A stretch of 64,000 nt of DNA from Arsenicibacter sp965247375 (GTDB lineage: Bacteria > Bacteroidota > Bacteroidia > Cytophagales > Spirosomataceae). The notes below the pieces were generated by a model. The model ran no database searches and was not told the DNA's origin. It saw only the letters and a program-made list of their open reading frames with translations. Positions 34,572-43,688 of this stretch are shown here, piece after piece. The DNA is taken from the NCBI GenBank assembly GCA_965247375.1, contig CBDFHU010000145.1, positions 5,129 to 69,128 of the forward strand, in the 5' to 3' direction. Each line of letters starts with the position of its first letter. The stretch's first letter is position 1. The translations under genes and the position numbers were made by a program.

Positions 34572-34648
34572 AACTCATATTGACATTTTCGGCCCTTCCG
34601 GTTGTCCCTGTGGAGCAGAGAACGTCATACATTCGGGGCCAGAGCCGT

Positions 34649-34656
34649 CAAAGTTA
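34649..34656 (-). promoter_or_regulatory. TAnnTTTG -7 box of surE
   Basis: Minus-strand TAACTTTG, between trhO's terminator and the surE start at 34571. Confidence 0.5.
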
Positions 34657-34690
34657 CAAAAAACGCCCTACTTTTCAGGGAAACGGCACA

Positions 34691-34726
34691 ACAAAGCCCC
34701 GCCATTGTCCAATAGCGGGGCTTTGT
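34691..34726 (-). terminator. Terminator of trhO
   Basis: ACAAAGCCCCGC (34691-34702) pairs with GCGGGGCTTTGT (34715-34726). It lies just after the trhO stop codon. Confidence 0.85.
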
Positions 34727-34749
34727 AAACGGATATTGTCAGCCGCAGA

Positions 34750-35706
34750 TTACTTAACCAGACTGCCTGCCAGACTCTTATACCCTTGTAACGGGGTATA
34801 GCCGTCTGAAATTTTGACATAATAACCGGTCCCGTCGTAGGCGCGGAGCTGCGGGTCCTGCTTACAGGCATCCGAGCAGGTTCCCTGATGCTCCCAACCG
34901 CAGGCTTCACAGAGTGTTACATGGTTGTTGCAGACCGGACTGGCACAGTTGATCATGCGGTCTGTTATTGTTCCGCAACGGAAACAGGTTGAAATGACCT
35001 CAGGGTTAACCTGATTGACATCAACGGCAACGCGGTTATCAAACACATAACACTTGCCGTCGAAATCTTCACCGCCTGCCTCAAGCCCGTATTTGATAAT
35101 GCCGCCGTGGAGCTGATAGACATTATCAAACCCGCGCGACAACAGATAAGCACTGGCTTTTTCGCATTTGATGCCGCCGGTGCAATACGTAATTATTTTT
35201 TTATCTTTCAGATGCTCAATTTCATGGACATGGTCCGGCAGTTCGCGCAGGTTTTCCATGTCGAACGTGATGGCACCTTTAAACTTACCAACTGAGTGTT
35301 CGTAGTTCGATCGCATATCGACCAGCACCACATCCGGATCGTTTTTCAGTTTCAGGAACTCGTCTGGTTCAAGGTGTTTGCCGGTCTGTTCCAGCGGGTT
35401 TACCGGCAGGTCAGAGTTCACGATTTCTTCTTTGAGCCGGACGTGCAGCTTTTTAAAGGCATGGTCTTCGTGTTCTTCCACTTTAAACTCCAGAGCCTCA
35501 AACCGCGGATCGGCCTTTACTGTCTGCATGTATATATCACAATCTTCCGGACGCCCCGAAACGGTGCCGTTCAATCCTTCGGGGGCCACGATGATCCGGC
35601 CCAGCAGGTTCAGATCGAGGCAAAGCCGGTGATGCTCATCCCGGAACTGTTCCGGATTTTCGATGGGGGTATAGCAGTAATATAGTAAGACGCGATACGG
35701 TTTCAT
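34750..35706 (-). CDS. trhO: tRNA uridine(34) hydroxylase TrhO (rhodanese-related)
   Basis: 318 residues, YceA/TrhO family, which hydroxylates U34 of certain tRNAs with oxygen as the source. An N-terminal domain spans about 1-110. A rhodanese domain (about 115-225) has the substrate-recognition strand VVLVDMRSNYEHSVGKFKGA and the active-site Cys in TYCTGGIKCEKASAYLLSRG. A C-terminal Cys-rich tail (CFRCG, CNNHVTLCEACG) looks like a zinc ribbon and is typical of the family. A -7 box lies 35 bases upstream. Confidence 0.95.
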   Translation of the reverse strand: MKPYRVLLYYCYTPIENPEQFRDEHHRLCLDLNLLGRIIVAPEGLNGTVSGRPEDCDIYMQTVKADPRFEALEFKVEEHEDHAFKKLHVRLKEEIVNSDLPVNPLEQTGKHLEPDEFLKLKNDPDVVLVDMRSNYEHSVGKFKGAITFDMENLRELPDHVHEIEHLKDKKIITYCTGGIKCEKASAYLLSRGFDNVYQLHGGIIKYGLEAGGEDFDGKCYVFDNRVAVDVNQVNPEVISTCFRCGTITDRMINCASPVCNNHVTLCEACGWEHQGTCSDACKQDPQLRAYDGTGYYVKISDGYTPLQGYKSLAGSLVK

Positions 35707-35740
35707 AAACTCTAAATCTCAGATGCTGGCACTTCAGCCG

Positions 35741-35748
35741 CAAAGTTA
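35741..35748 (-). promoter_or_regulatory. TAnnTTTG -7 box of trhO
   Basis: Minus-strand TAACTTTG, giving a leader of about 30 bases. Confidence 0.5.
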
Positions 35749-35934
35749 CAAAATTTGCCGGCATAGGGCTTTAATTCACTTAGCAGCTTTTGGTGTTTTG
35801 CCAAATGCGTGCTTTCTTGTGTATTCGTTTGCAGAATGTAACGCGTGGCGCCGGAAAAGAATTCGCTTTCGGGCCGGAGGAAAAATAATTTATACGTAAC
35901 TTATACCGATTTTACGCCGTTGATACAGAGTGAT

Positions 35935-36561
35935 ATGCACGTGGCCATTACCGGAAATATTGGCGCAGGAAAGACAACGCTGGCTCAGATGCTGGCCGGT
36001 CATTACGGATGGGACGTTTTGTTTGAAGCCGTAGAGGGTAATCCCTATCTGGCCGATTTTTACGGTGATATGGAACGTTGGGCCTTTAACCTGCAGATTT
36101 ACTTTCTGAACAGCCGCTTCGAGCAGGTAAAAACCATCCGCGATTCGGGCCGGAGCGTGATTCAGGACCGGACAATTTATGAGGATGCCTTTATTTTTGC
36201 CAAAAACCTCTACGAAACCGGTCAGATGACCCCGCGTGATTACGAAACCTACCGTGGATTATTCGATAATATGCTCAGTCTGGTCCGGCCGCCTGATCTG
36301 ATGATCTACCTGCGCGCCGACTTACCTAAGCTGGTTCGTCAGATTCAGAAGCGCGGCCGTTCATACGAAATGTCAATCAGCCGCGACTATCTGGCCAGTC
36401 TGAACCATCTATATGAACAGTTTGCGGTTGATTATAAGATCGGTGAGTTGCTGATTATTGATGTAAATGACCTCAACTACGCCGAACGTCCCGGAGATTT
36501 CCGGTTTGTGACGCAGCAGATTGATGAACATCTGGCATCGCGGGTGCGGGTTGCCGTTTAA
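35935..36561 (+). CDS. Deoxynucleoside kinase
   Basis: 208 residues from ATG 35935 (MHVAITGNIGAGKTT). It is a P-loop deoxynucleoside kinase that phosphorylates deoxyribonucleosides in salvage. Walker A is GNIGAGKTT (residues 7-15). The QDRTIYEDAFIFAKNL segment corresponds to the conserved DRS/T region. The lid has KRGRSYEMSISRDYLASL (about 135-152). A longer reading from 35845 adds 30 unlikely residues before the P-loop start, so it is rejected. It converges with the small membrane-protein gene, with only five bases between the stops. Confidence 0.93.
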   Translation: MHVAITGNIGAGKTTLAQMLAGHYGWDVLFEAVEGNPYLADFYGDMERWAFNLQIYFLNSRFEQVKTIRDSGRSVIQDRTIYEDAFIFAKNLYETGQMTPRDYETYRGLFDNMLSLVRPPDLMIYLRADLPKLVRQIQKRGRSYEMSISRDYLASLNHLYEQFAVDYKIGELLIIDVNDLNYAERPGDFRFVTQQIDEHLASRVRVAV

Positions 36562-36566
36562 GGTAT

Positions 36567-36875
36567 TCAGAGCCGTTCGCCGGTTAAACTGGTATAGATT
36601 TCTGCGGAATAAGTCCTCGTTGCCGAGGGCTTATTTTTTTGTATAGCCTGCCAGTCGTCCCTGATTTTTTTTTCATCATCCGGTCCGGTAAATCCCTTCA
36701 GCAGGTAGCAATAGGCCCGACCAATGGCTATGGCTTCATCCAGATCGTTCCCGTTCAGCGCTATCCGGTAGTCTTTCCGGAGCTGATCGAGCCGGCGAAG
36801 TTTACTGTTTCGCCGGATTAGTATTACAATGAATCCAATAGCAATAAAAGTCAGAAACGTGTAAACAAGAAACAT
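36567..36875 (-). CDS. Small membrane-anchored protein of unknown function
   Basis: 102 residues. Residues 1-20 form a transmembrane helix (MFLVYTFLTFIAIGFIVILI), followed by RRNSKLRRLDQLRKDY, a basic helical region, then a soluble part with GRAYCYLLKGFTGPDDEKKI. I do not recognise a family. It stands between the deoxynucleoside kinase and the glutaminyl cyclase. Its reading frame is compatible with neighbouring codon use. Confidence 0.7.
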   Translation of the reverse strand: MFLVYTFLTFIAIGFIVILIRRNSKLRRLDQLRKDYRIALNGNDLDEAIAIGRAYCYLLKGFTGPDDEKKIRDDWQAIQKNKPSATRTYSAEIYTSLTGERL

Positions 36876-36945
36876 AAAGCGGCTAAGTTCTCAGGCCGAA
36901 TATGATAAAAAGTACCCGTAATGTCAAACTGTTGTACATGATACG

Positions 36946-38025
36946 TTACAAAGCGGCAACAGGCGTTGATTTGCCTGGCACCGAGACACGCAGCTTAAAC
37001 AGCGTCGGCCAGTTTTTGCCGGTAATGTAAAACAGCCGTTCCTGCGGCAGGTAGGCAATTCCGTTCAGCACGTCTTCGGTCGCGTTGATCGTTGGCGGAA
37101 TGATTTTAGTAATATCCAGATAGCCAACTACTTTGCCGGTAGTCAGGTCGATTTGGGCAATCCGGTTGGTCTGCCAGATATTGGCAAAAACATAGCCATT
37201 GACGTATTCCAGCTCATTCAGGTTCACAACCGGTCCTTTGTCATCATATACGGCGATCTCGGCGGTCTTCTGAAACGTCGGTGTCAGGAAATAAAGTTTG
37301 TTGGAGCCGTCGCTCATGATCAGCGTGGTATCCTTGTGGGTGAGGCCCCAGCCCTGAGTATGGTAGTTAAAGGTTGTAATCGGGGTGAAGTCCATCGTAT
37401 ACTGGAAACAAACCCCCGATGTCCAGGTCAGCTGGTAGATTTTATCGTTGACGATCGTAATACCTTCACCGAAATACTGCGCATCAAGCGGCCGGCTCTG
37501 AATGGCTTTGCCCGTTTTCAGGTCTACCTTCATCAGCTTTGACTGGCCGTTCTGACCGGTACCTTCGTATAAATCACCCTTATAAAATTCCAATCCCTGC
37601 GTGAAGCTGCTTTTTTCGTGCGGAAACGTTTGCAGCACCGTATATGCGACGTCAGCGGGCTTAATGTCTGAGTACAATTCAAACGCTAGGGTATCAGCAA
37701 AGGCCGCCTGTTTACTGTCAGTGCCGCTGATAACCAGCTGGTGCCAGCCGGTTTTGGGTGCGATGGCCCGTAACCGCAGGGTGTCTTTCTGTTGCCGGAA
37801 TGCTTTAGTTGCCTCCCCGTCAATGGCTACACTGATTCCGCTTACGGCCTCTGAAAAATGTACCGAAAGACTGTCCCCGATGTTCCCGGTCGCTTTGACA
37901 AGGCTCGAAACGGGCAGTTTTTCCGGCATTTCGGTTTCAGTGGATGTAGTCGTTTCTTTTTTGTCCTGTTTACAGGCCGATAAAAGGGAAAGTATAAGGA
38001 CCGTCAGCAGTGCGTAGCGCATCAT
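36946..38025 (-). CDS. Glutaminyl-peptide cyclotransferase lipoprotein (plant-type)
   Basis: 359 residues. A lipoprotein signal (MMRYALLTVLILSLLSAC) places acylated Cys at residue 18. After a linker of about 100 residues comes the five-bladed beta-propeller of the plant/bacterial glutamine cyclotransferase family (PF05096): SFTQGLEFYKGDLYEGTGQN, YFGEGITIVNDKIYQLTWTS, VNLNELEYVNGYVFANIW and DVLNGIAYLPQERLFYITGK. It probably converts N-terminal Gln to pyroglutamate on exported proteins. A -7 box sits 28 bases upstream of the start. Confident family call. Confidence 0.9.
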   Translation of the reverse strand: MMRYALLTVLILSLLSACKQDKKETTTSTETEMPEKLPVSSLVKATGNIGDSLSVHFSEAVSGISVAIDGEATKAFRQQKDTLRLRAIAPKTGWHQLVISGTDSKQAAFADTLAFELYSDIKPADVAYTVLQTFPHEKSSFTQGLEFYKGDLYEGTGQNGQSKLMKVDLKTGKAIQSRPLDAQYFGEGITIVNDKIYQLTWTSGVCFQYTMDFTPITTFNYHTQGWGLTHKDTTLIMSDGSNKLYFLTPTFQKTAEIAVYDDKGPVVNLNELEYVNGYVFANIWQTNRIAQIDLTTGKVVGYLDITKIIPPTINATEDVLNGIAYLPQERLFYITGKNWPTLFKLRVSVPGKSTPVAAL

Positions 38026-38052
38026 GAAAAAGGATTAGCAAAATATCGGGGA

Positions 38053-38060
38053 CAAAGCTA
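38053..38060 (-). promoter_or_regulatory. TAnnTTTG -7 box of the cyclotransferase gene
   Basis: Minus-strand TAGCTTTG, 28 bases upstream of the start. Confidence 0.5.
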
Positions 38061-38091
38061 GAAAGAAACCAGGATTAGCCACACAAAAAAA

Positions 38092-39012
38092 TCAATCCGT
38101 GAGTTGGCCGGCCACCGGCGCAATCAGTGAGCCGCGGACTTTCAGGATAGCCAGTTCTTTCATTTTCGACTCGAACATAATATCAACGGCCTTTCCGTAG
38201 GTGTTTACGGGGGAGTAGATCCAGTCGGCGTGGGCTTCGCGGCGGGACGACGGATCTTCGCGCTCTTTCCGTGAGTCAGAAAAATGGACGACCGGTTTTA
38301 CGTCCCAGGTTGCATAGGCCGTCAGAAAGGCTTCTTCCTCGGTTTGGTGGCCGGGGTTCAGCGAGTGGTGAAAATAATCAAAGACAATCGGTACGCCGGC
38401 CAGCTCGTAGACCGTCACGAGGTCGGCAACGGTGTAAAGTCCGGGGCGGTCATCGTTTTCAACCGTCAGCCGTGCCCGCAGATTTTCGGACAGGAGGGTC
38501 GTATTCTGTGCGAACCGTACGAGCGAGGCTTCTTTATCACCGTAAGTACCACCGACGTGGATGTTTATTTTGTTCCAGTGCGACGGGGTTAATCCCATGA
38601 GATCAAAAATTTCGGACTGGTATTCAAGGTCTTTAATCGTATTCTGGAGTACCTGCCCTTCGCCGGCCAGTTTGTTAAACGGGCCGGGGTGCGTTGTGAG
38701 CCGGATCGGGCGCGAACCGATTTCTTCGAGCGTAGCCCGTATATCGGCAAAATCAGGCAGCTCGCTGAGGCGGTATTCCGATGCCCACGGGAAAATATCG
38801 GAAGAGATCCGGAATATCCGGAACCCGTTGGCCAGATTCCAGTCAACGATGGTCAGCAGATCCTGTACATTTTTCAGCGCCAGTTCGGAGGCATAGCTGA
38901 TGCCACGCTGCACAAACGTTTTTTTGATCATGCCACGGTTGGTAAAAACCTTGTTGGCCTGCAATGTCATGTTGATGCAGGCATACCCCGCATTGACCGG
39001 TGAAATTTCCAT
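38092..39012 (-). CDS. uvsE: UV DNA damage endonuclease UvsE/UvdE
   Basis: 306 residues. It is a metal-dependent endonuclease that nicks 5' to UV lesions, with a TIM-barrel fold. Family marks are SPVNAGYACINMTL at the start, RIFRISSDIFPWAS (about 70-83), LTTHPGPFNKLAG, NIHVGGTYGDKEAS (about 150-163), LTVENDDR, and PIVFDYFHHSLNPG with metal-ligand residues near the end. Length is normal. It is divergent from the TetR regulator, 116 bases away. Confidence 0.93.
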   Translation of the reverse strand: MEISPVNAGYACINMTLQANKVFTNRGMIKKTFVQRGISYASELALKNVQDLLTIVDWNLANGFRIFRISSDIFPWASEYRLSELPDFADIRATLEEIGSRPIRLTTHPGPFNKLAGEGQVLQNTIKDLEYQSEIFDLMGLTPSHWNKINIHVGGTYGDKEASLVRFAQNTTLLSENLRARLTVENDDRPGLYTVADLVTVYELAGVPIVFDYFHHSLNPGHQTEEEAFLTAYATWDVKPVVHFSDSRKEREDPSSRREAHADWIYSPVNTYGKAVDIMFESKMKELAILKVRGSLIAPVAGQLTD

Positions 39013-39072
39013 AACAGATTACAACCGGCGACCGGCGACAAAGTTTTTGCTGACCGCTAAAAATATTTTTAA

Positions 39073-39088
39073 TTAAACAGTTGTTTAA
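39073..39088. promoter_or_regulatory. Operator palindrome 1, before the TetR gene
   Basis: TTAAACAGTTGTTTAA, with perfect outer arms. It covers the likely -33 TTG at 39081-39083, 21 bases before the -7 box. The same arms recur at 39757-39772. Confidence 0.72.
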
Positions 39089-39104
39089 AATTGGGTTTGT
39101 CAAT

Positions 39105-39112
39105 TACCTTTG
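39105..39112 (+). promoter_or_regulatory. TAnnTTTG -7 box of the TetR gene
   Basis: TACCTTTG, 16 bases before the ATG at 39129, downstream of operator 1. Confidence 0.6.
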
Positions 39113-39128
39113 GGCATTGATTAACAGT

Positions 39129-39740
39129 ATGGCAGAGGCAGAACCGGATACGGAACAAAAAATTAAAGAAGCCGCTAAACGCGTGTTTCTGGAATATGGG
39201 TACGAAGGCGCAAAGATCCGGCAGATTGCGGAGGCCGCTGACGTGAACATTGCGCTGGTGAATTATTATTTCCGGAGCAAGGAGCAGCTCTTCAGCAGCA
39301 TCTACCGTGAAGTTTTTGCGGAGTTTGTGGGTAAAATGGTGGTGATGCTGAATGAGCAGACACCGCTGGAGGTAAAAATCTGGAAAATTGTTGACCGGTA
39401 TACTGACTTTATTCTTGATAATCAGATGATGCCGGCCTTTATCCTGACACAGCAGCGGAAAGAAGGAGCTGCTTTTTTCAAAGAACTGGATGTCCGGAGT
39501 ATCATTCAGGGATCGTATTTCTGGAAACAGTTGCAGGAAGCAATCGACAAGGGAGAGATCCGGCGGATTGATCCGCTACAGGTAGTGATTTCGGTAATCG
39601 GCAGTATTATTTTTCCGATCATGGCCGGTGGCGTACTTTCTTACATCGGAACATTTGACGAACCGGCGTTCCGGGAGTTTATTGAAGAACGTAAAAAGAT
39701 CATACCGGAAATGATTATGACCTATTTACGCAACGTGTAA
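39129..39740 (+). CDS. TetR-family repressor of the adjacent efflux operon
   Basis: 203 residues from ATG 39129 (MAEAEPDTEQKIKEAAKRVF). The N-terminal HTH domain spans about 10-58: KIRQIAEAADVNIALVNYYF with the recognition helix, then RSKEQLFSSIYREVF. The C-terminal ligand-binding domain is helical (about 65-203). The same 16-bp palindrome lies before this gene and before the efflux operon, so it very probably represses both. The inducer is unknown. An upstream Met would start inside the operator, so I reject it. Confidence 0.92.
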   Translation: MAEAEPDTEQKIKEAAKRVFLEYGYEGAKIRQIAEAADVNIALVNYYFRSKEQLFSSIYREVFAEFVGKMVVMLNEQTPLEVKIWKIVDRYTDFILDNQMMPAFILTQQRKEGAAFFKELDVRSIIQGSYFWKQLQEAIDKGEIRRIDPLQVVISVIGSIIFPIMAGGVLSYIGTFDEPAFREFIEERKKIIPEMIMTYLRNV

Positions 39741-39756
39741 TTTTTTTGCCTATTAG

Positions 39757-39772
39757 TTAAACAAATGTTTAA
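39757..39772. promoter_or_regulatory. Operator palindrome 2, before the efflux operon
   Basis: TTAAACAAATGTTTAA, with the same arms as operator 1 at 39073-39088. The TolC-type gene starts 19 bases later at 39792. Confidence 0.72.
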
Positions 39773-39791
39773 AACAACTATTTATGTTATC

Positions 39792-41048
39792 ATGAAAGCG
39801 CTCTTTACCGGACTTGGGTTATTGATGTGGGTGCACCTACAGGCCCAGACCGTTACGCTGGAAGCCTGTTATGAGGCGGCCCGCATCAATTATCCGTTGC
39901 TGAAGCAGAAAGGGATTATTCAGCAGGCAAATGAGCTTGCCATTGCCAATCTGCAGACTAACCGCCGATTGCCGCAACTAGCCGTGAACGGGCAGGCAAC
40001 CTGGCAGTCGGAAGTGACGAAACTACCCATCGAATTACCTAATATTCACGTACCCGGCATCAGCAAGGACCAGTATAAACTGACACTCGACGCCAGCTAT
40101 ACGCTCTATGACGGTAACCTGACGCAGCGGCAAACGGCCCTCCAACAGGCTACGTCGGCTTCGGCGCAGCAGCAGATCGAAGTAGAGCTCAACCGGCTCC
40201 GCGACCAGGTTAACGGTCTGTTTCTGAATGCGCTGCTGATTGACGAGACTATCCGGATCAACCAGACGGTATTGGGTGACCTGCAAAACCGGATCGGCAA
40301 GCTGACGGCTAATGTGAAATTCGGGACGGCGGCACAAATGAACGTCGATGCCCTGCAAGCAGAATACCTGCGGGCCGATCAGCGGATGGCCGACCTGACG
40401 GTATCGCGGCGGGGTGTGCGCGAAACCCTCGGCCTGCTGACCAGCCTGGCCATTACCGACAGTACCCGCCTTGTGGTCACACCACTTCCGCAGGCCGGCG
40501 CTTTACCGGTTAGCCGTCCGGAGCTGCAACTCTTTAAACAGCAGCGGATGGTTTATGATGCGCAGGAAACCTTGCTGGACAACCGGCTGAAACCGCGGCT
40601 GAGTTTGTTTGCTCAAAGCGGGGTGGGCCGGCCGGCGCTGAATTTTCTGAACAATGATTTCCGGGGCTTCTTCATCGGCGGTCTGCGGCTGAACTGGAAT
40701 CTTTCGTCGGCGTATACCCTGCGGAACGACCGGCAGACCCTCAGCCTGAACCGGCAGGCCGTTGATGTGCAGCAGGCTGTGTTTGAGAAAAACCTCTCGG
40801 TACAGCTACGGCAACAGCAGACAGAAATCGACCGCCTTGAAGCCCAGATCGGGAAAGATGCCGAATTGGTCGCCTTACGGGCGAGGGTCCGGCAGGCGGC
40901 ATCCGTCCAGCTGGACAATGGCGTTATTGCCGCCCGCGACTATACTACTGAACTCAATAATGAAGTACAGGCACAACTGAATCAGAAACTGCATGAGCTG
41001 CAACTGCTCATGGCGCGTATAACGTACCGGACGCTGACCGGGAATTAA
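39792..41048 (+). CDS. TolC-type outer-membrane efflux protein
   Basis: 418 residues from ATG 39792. A signal peptide (about 1-19, MKALFTGLGLLMWVHLQAQ) precedes an OEP/TolC fold with two long helical hairpins (coiled-coil, about 40-220 and 240-415): CYEAARINYPLLKQKGI, then DGNLTQRQTALQQATSASAQ, ending NQKLHELQLLMARI. It forms the outer-membrane channel of a tripartite exporter. It is the first gene of the efflux operon after operator 2. An earlier Met at 39765 lies in the operator. Confidence 0.9.
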   Translation: MKALFTGLGLLMWVHLQAQTVTLEACYEAARINYPLLKQKGIIQQANELAIANLQTNRRLPQLAVNGQATWQSEVTKLPIELPNIHVPGISKDQYKLTLDASYTLYDGNLTQRQTALQQATSASAQQQIEVELNRLRDQVNGLFLNALLIDETIRINQTVLGDLQNRIGKLTANVKFGTAAQMNVDALQAEYLRADQRMADLTVSRRGVRETLGLLTSLAITDSTRLVVTPLPQAGALPVSRPELQLFKQQRMVYDAQETLLDNRLKPRLSLFAQSGVGRPALNFLNNDFRGFFIGGLRLNWNLSSAYTLRNDRQTLSLNRQAVDVQQAVFEKNLSVQLRQQQTEIDRLEAQIGKDAELVALRARVRQAASVQLDNGVIAARDYTTELNNEVQAQLNQKLHELQLLMARITYRTLTGN

Positions 41049-41069
41049 CATAAAACAAGCTTTACAATC

Positions 41070-42011
41070 ATGAAATTGGTCTATAAAGGGTTGATTTTTA
41101 GTGTACTGGCAGTACAGGTAGCTTGTCAGTCGAAAGAAGAAACGGCCGATGCCTATGGCAACTTTGAAGCGGTCGAAACCATTGTGGCCGCCGAAGCGAC
41201 TGGCTCGCTGCAACAGTTTACGGTCGATGAAGGCCAGAGCCTGACCGCCGGGCAAGGGGTCGGCCGCATTGATACGGAGCAGTTGCTGTTGCGGAAAGCC
41301 CAGGTACAAGCCTCGGAGCAAGCCGTACGCAGCCGTACACCCGATGTCGGAGCGCAGCTATCGGCCTTTGAGCAGCAAATTGCCGTTCAGGAGCAGCAAC
41401 TTAAAACGCTTCGGCGCGAAAAAGACCGGGTACAGAACCTGCTCGATGCGGGTGCGGCTCCGTCAAAACAACTGGACGATATTGTAGCCCAGATGGATCT
41501 GGTACAGCGGCAGATTGCGCTGATCAAACAGCAGCGCGTGGCTCAGGCTTCGGCATTGGGTACACAACGGAGCGGTACCTCTGCCGAACAGGCTCCGCTG
41601 GCCGAACAAATCAAACAAATTGATGATCAGATCAGCAAGGCAACCATCATTAACCCGATGGCGGGTGTGGTAACGGTTAAGTATGTGGAGCCGGGCGAAG
41701 TGGTCACCTACGGTAAGGCGCTGTATAAGATTGCGGCGCTCGATAACATCATTCTGCGGGCCTATGTTAGCGGCGACCAGCTGGTGAACGTAAAGACCGG
41801 CCAACAGGTGAAGGTATTTGTTGATGCCCCTGACAATCAGCTGAAGCCCTACGAAGGAACCGTAACCTGGATTTCCGGCAAGGCAGAGTTCACCCCGAAA
41901 ATCATCCAGACGAAAGATGAGCGGGTGAATCTGGTGTATGCCCTGAAAATCCGGGTTAAAAATGACGGCGGCCTGAAAATCGGGATGCCGGGTGAAGTGA
42001 AGTTCCGCTAA
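41070..42011 (+). CDS. Periplasmic adaptor lipoprotein (HlyD/MFP family)
   Basis: 313 residues. Its lipobox ends at Cys19 (IFSVLAVQVAC). A biotinyl-lipoyl-like domain (GSLQQFTVDEGQSLTAGQGV, about 45-70) flanks a coiled-coil (about 77-180, QQIAVQEQQLKTLRREKDRV, AQMDLVQRQIALIKQQ). A beta-barrel domain follows (PMAGVVTVKYVEPGEVVTYG, about 190-212). It bridges the ABC permeases and the TolC channel. Domain order is like YbhG-type adaptors. It lies 21 bases after the TolC gene and 18 before the ATPase gene. Confidence 0.9.
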   Translation: MKLVYKGLIFSVLAVQVACQSKEETADAYGNFEAVETIVAAEATGSLQQFTVDEGQSLTAGQGVGRIDTEQLLLRKAQVQASEQAVRSRTPDVGAQLSAFEQQIAVQEQQLKTLRREKDRVQNLLDAGAAPSKQLDDIVAQMDLVQRQIALIKQQRVAQASALGTQRSGTSAEQAPLAEQIKQIDDQISKATIINPMAGVVTVKYVEPGEVVTYGKALYKIAALDNIILRAYVSGDQLVNVKTGQQVKVFVDAPDNQLKPYEGTVTWISGKAEFTPKIIQTKDERVNLVYALKIRVKNDGGLKIGMPGEVKFR

Positions 42012-42029
42012 CCCAAACCCGTAACAAAT

Positions 42030-42941
42030 ATGGACGCCATACAGATTGAACAGGTGTCGAAAGCCTTCGCCGATACGCAGGCTGTCAGTGAGGTATCGCT
42101 GACCGTAAAACAAGGCGAGCTGTTCGGGTTGATCGGGCCCGACGGGGCGGGAAAAACAACCTTGTTTAAAATCCTCGTTACCCTGTTACGCCCCGATAAG
42201 GGTAATGCAACAGTCAATGGCCTGGATGTGGTGCGGGATTTCCGGAAACTGCGGCCGCTGATCGGCTACATGCCGGGCCGGTTCTCGCTCTATCCGGATC
42301 TGAGCGTGGAGGAAAATCTCACCTTTTTTGCCACGGTATTCGGTACGACCATTGCGGCGAACTACGAGCTCATCCGCGACATTTACGTACAGCTGGAACC
42401 GTTTAAGCACCGGCGTTCGGGAGCTTTGTCGGGCGGCATGAAGCAAAAGCTGGCTCTGTGCTGTGCCTTGATTCACAAACCGGAAGTGCTGTTTCTGGAT
42501 GAGCCCACAACGGGAGTTGATGCCGTATCGCGGAAGGAGTTCTGGGAGATGCTGCACCGGCTTAATGAGCGCGGGCTGACCATTCTGGTGTCCACGCCCT
42601 ATATGGACGAAGCGGGTCAGTGTGACCGGATTGCACTCATGCAGACGGGCCGTATTCTGGCGGTGGATACCCCTGCCGGTGTGGAAAACCTGTTTCAGAA
42701 ACCGTTGTATGCGGTGAAGGCGCGGGAAACGTTCCGGCTGATTCAGGACCTGCGGAAAGCCCCCTTTACCGAAACCTGCTATGCGTTCGGGGAGTATCTG
42801 CACCTGACTACGCACGATACCGCTACACCGGCACAAATTCACCAGTATCTGACCTATAATCACCATGAACAGATCGAGATAAAGCCGGTGAAGGCCGGAA
42901 TCGAAGATAGTTTCATGGCCCTCATGCAACATCATGGATAA
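42030..42941 (+). CDS. ABC transporter ATP-binding protein 1 (DrrA-type)
   Basis: 303 residues. Walker A is GPDGAGKTT (about 34-42), the signature is LSGGMKQKL, and Walker B is VLFLDEPTTGVDA. Its C-terminal extension is DrrA-like. It energises export with the second ATPase. Its 3' end overlaps the next ATPase gene by eight bases, which suggests translational coupling. In Escherichia coli YbhF the two ATPases are fused; here they are separate genes in the same order. Confidence 0.93.
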   Translation: MDAIQIEQVSKAFADTQAVSEVSLTVKQGELFGLIGPDGAGKTTLFKILVTLLRPDKGNATVNGLDVVRDFRKLRPLIGYMPGRFSLYPDLSVEENLTFFATVFGTTIAANYELIRDIYVQLEPFKHRRSGALSGGMKQKLALCCALIHKPEVLFLDEPTTGVDAVSRKEFWEMLHRLNERGLTILVSTPYMDEAGQCDRIALMQTGRILAVDTPAGVENLFQKPLYAVKARETFRLIQDLRKAPFTETCYAFGEYLHLTTHDTATPAQIHQYLTYNHHEQIEIKPVKAGIEDSFMALMQHHG

Positions 42942-43668
42942 GGCTGTCATCACCGATAAACTGACAAAACGCTTCGGCGATTTTGTGGCCACCAACGAAA
43001 TTACGTTTGATGTGGCACAAGGCGAAATTTTCGGTTTTCTGGGAGCCAACGGAGCCGGTAAAACCACGGCGATCCGGATGCTGTGCGGACTGCTGAAGCC
43101 GTCGTCGGGTTCGGCAACCATTGCGGGGTTTGATGTCTACCGCCAGACCGAGCAGATCAAACAGGTCATTGGCTACATGAGCCAGCGGTTTTCGCTGTAC
43201 GAAGACCTGACGGTCCGGGAGAACATCCGGTTTTATGGCGGTATTTACGGCTTGCCGAAAGCGGAGCTGCGCCGGAAATCCGATGCGATTATTCAGCAGC
43301 TGGATCTGGGCGGGGTTGCCGATAAGCTGGTGGCTTCGCTGCCACTCGGCTGGAAACAACGGCTGGCCTTTTCGGTGGCGCTGGTGCACGATCCCAGAAT
43401 TGTGTTTCTTGATGAACCCACCGGCGGGGTAGACCCTATTACACGGCGTCAGTTCTGGGATATGATTTATGAAGCAGCCAGCCGGGGCACGACCATTTTC
43501 GTGACCACCCACTACATGGACGAAGCCGAATACTGCAACCGTGTCTCGATCATGGTCGACGGGCGCATCAAAGCACTGGATACCCCGAAAGCCATGAAAC
43601 AGTCGTTCGGGGTTGATTCGATGGACGGCGTGTTTCAGATTCTGGCGCGGGGCACATCAACGAAGTAA
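42934..43668 (+). CDS. ABC transporter ATP-binding protein 2
   Basis: 244 residues. Walker A GANGAGKTT and Walker B VFLDEPTGGVDP are intact. The signature region reads LPLGWKQRL in place of LSGG, so this half may be catalytically degenerate at one site, as is common in paired ATPases. It begins inside the 3' end of ATPase 1. It completes the ATPase pair for the two ABC-2 permeases. Confidence 0.93.
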   Translation: MDKAVITDKLTKRFGDFVATNEITFDVAQGEIFGFLGANGAGKTTAIRMLCGLLKPSSGSATIAGFDVYRQTEQIKQVIGYMSQRFSLYEDLTVRENIRFYGGIYGLPKAELRRKSDAIIQQLDLGGVADKLVASLPLGWKQRLAFSVALVHDPRIVFLDEPTGGVDPITRRQFWDMIYEAASRGTTIFVTTHYMDEAEYCNRVSIMVDGRIKALDTPKAMKQSFGVDSMDGVFQILARGTSTK

Positions 43669-43688
43669 GTCCTTGACTACCAATTCTC

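Noticed and set aside
42186..43121. 311-residue minus-strand frame across the two ABC ATPases
   Set aside because: A shadow of two well-defined ATPase genes; no domain motifs are seen.
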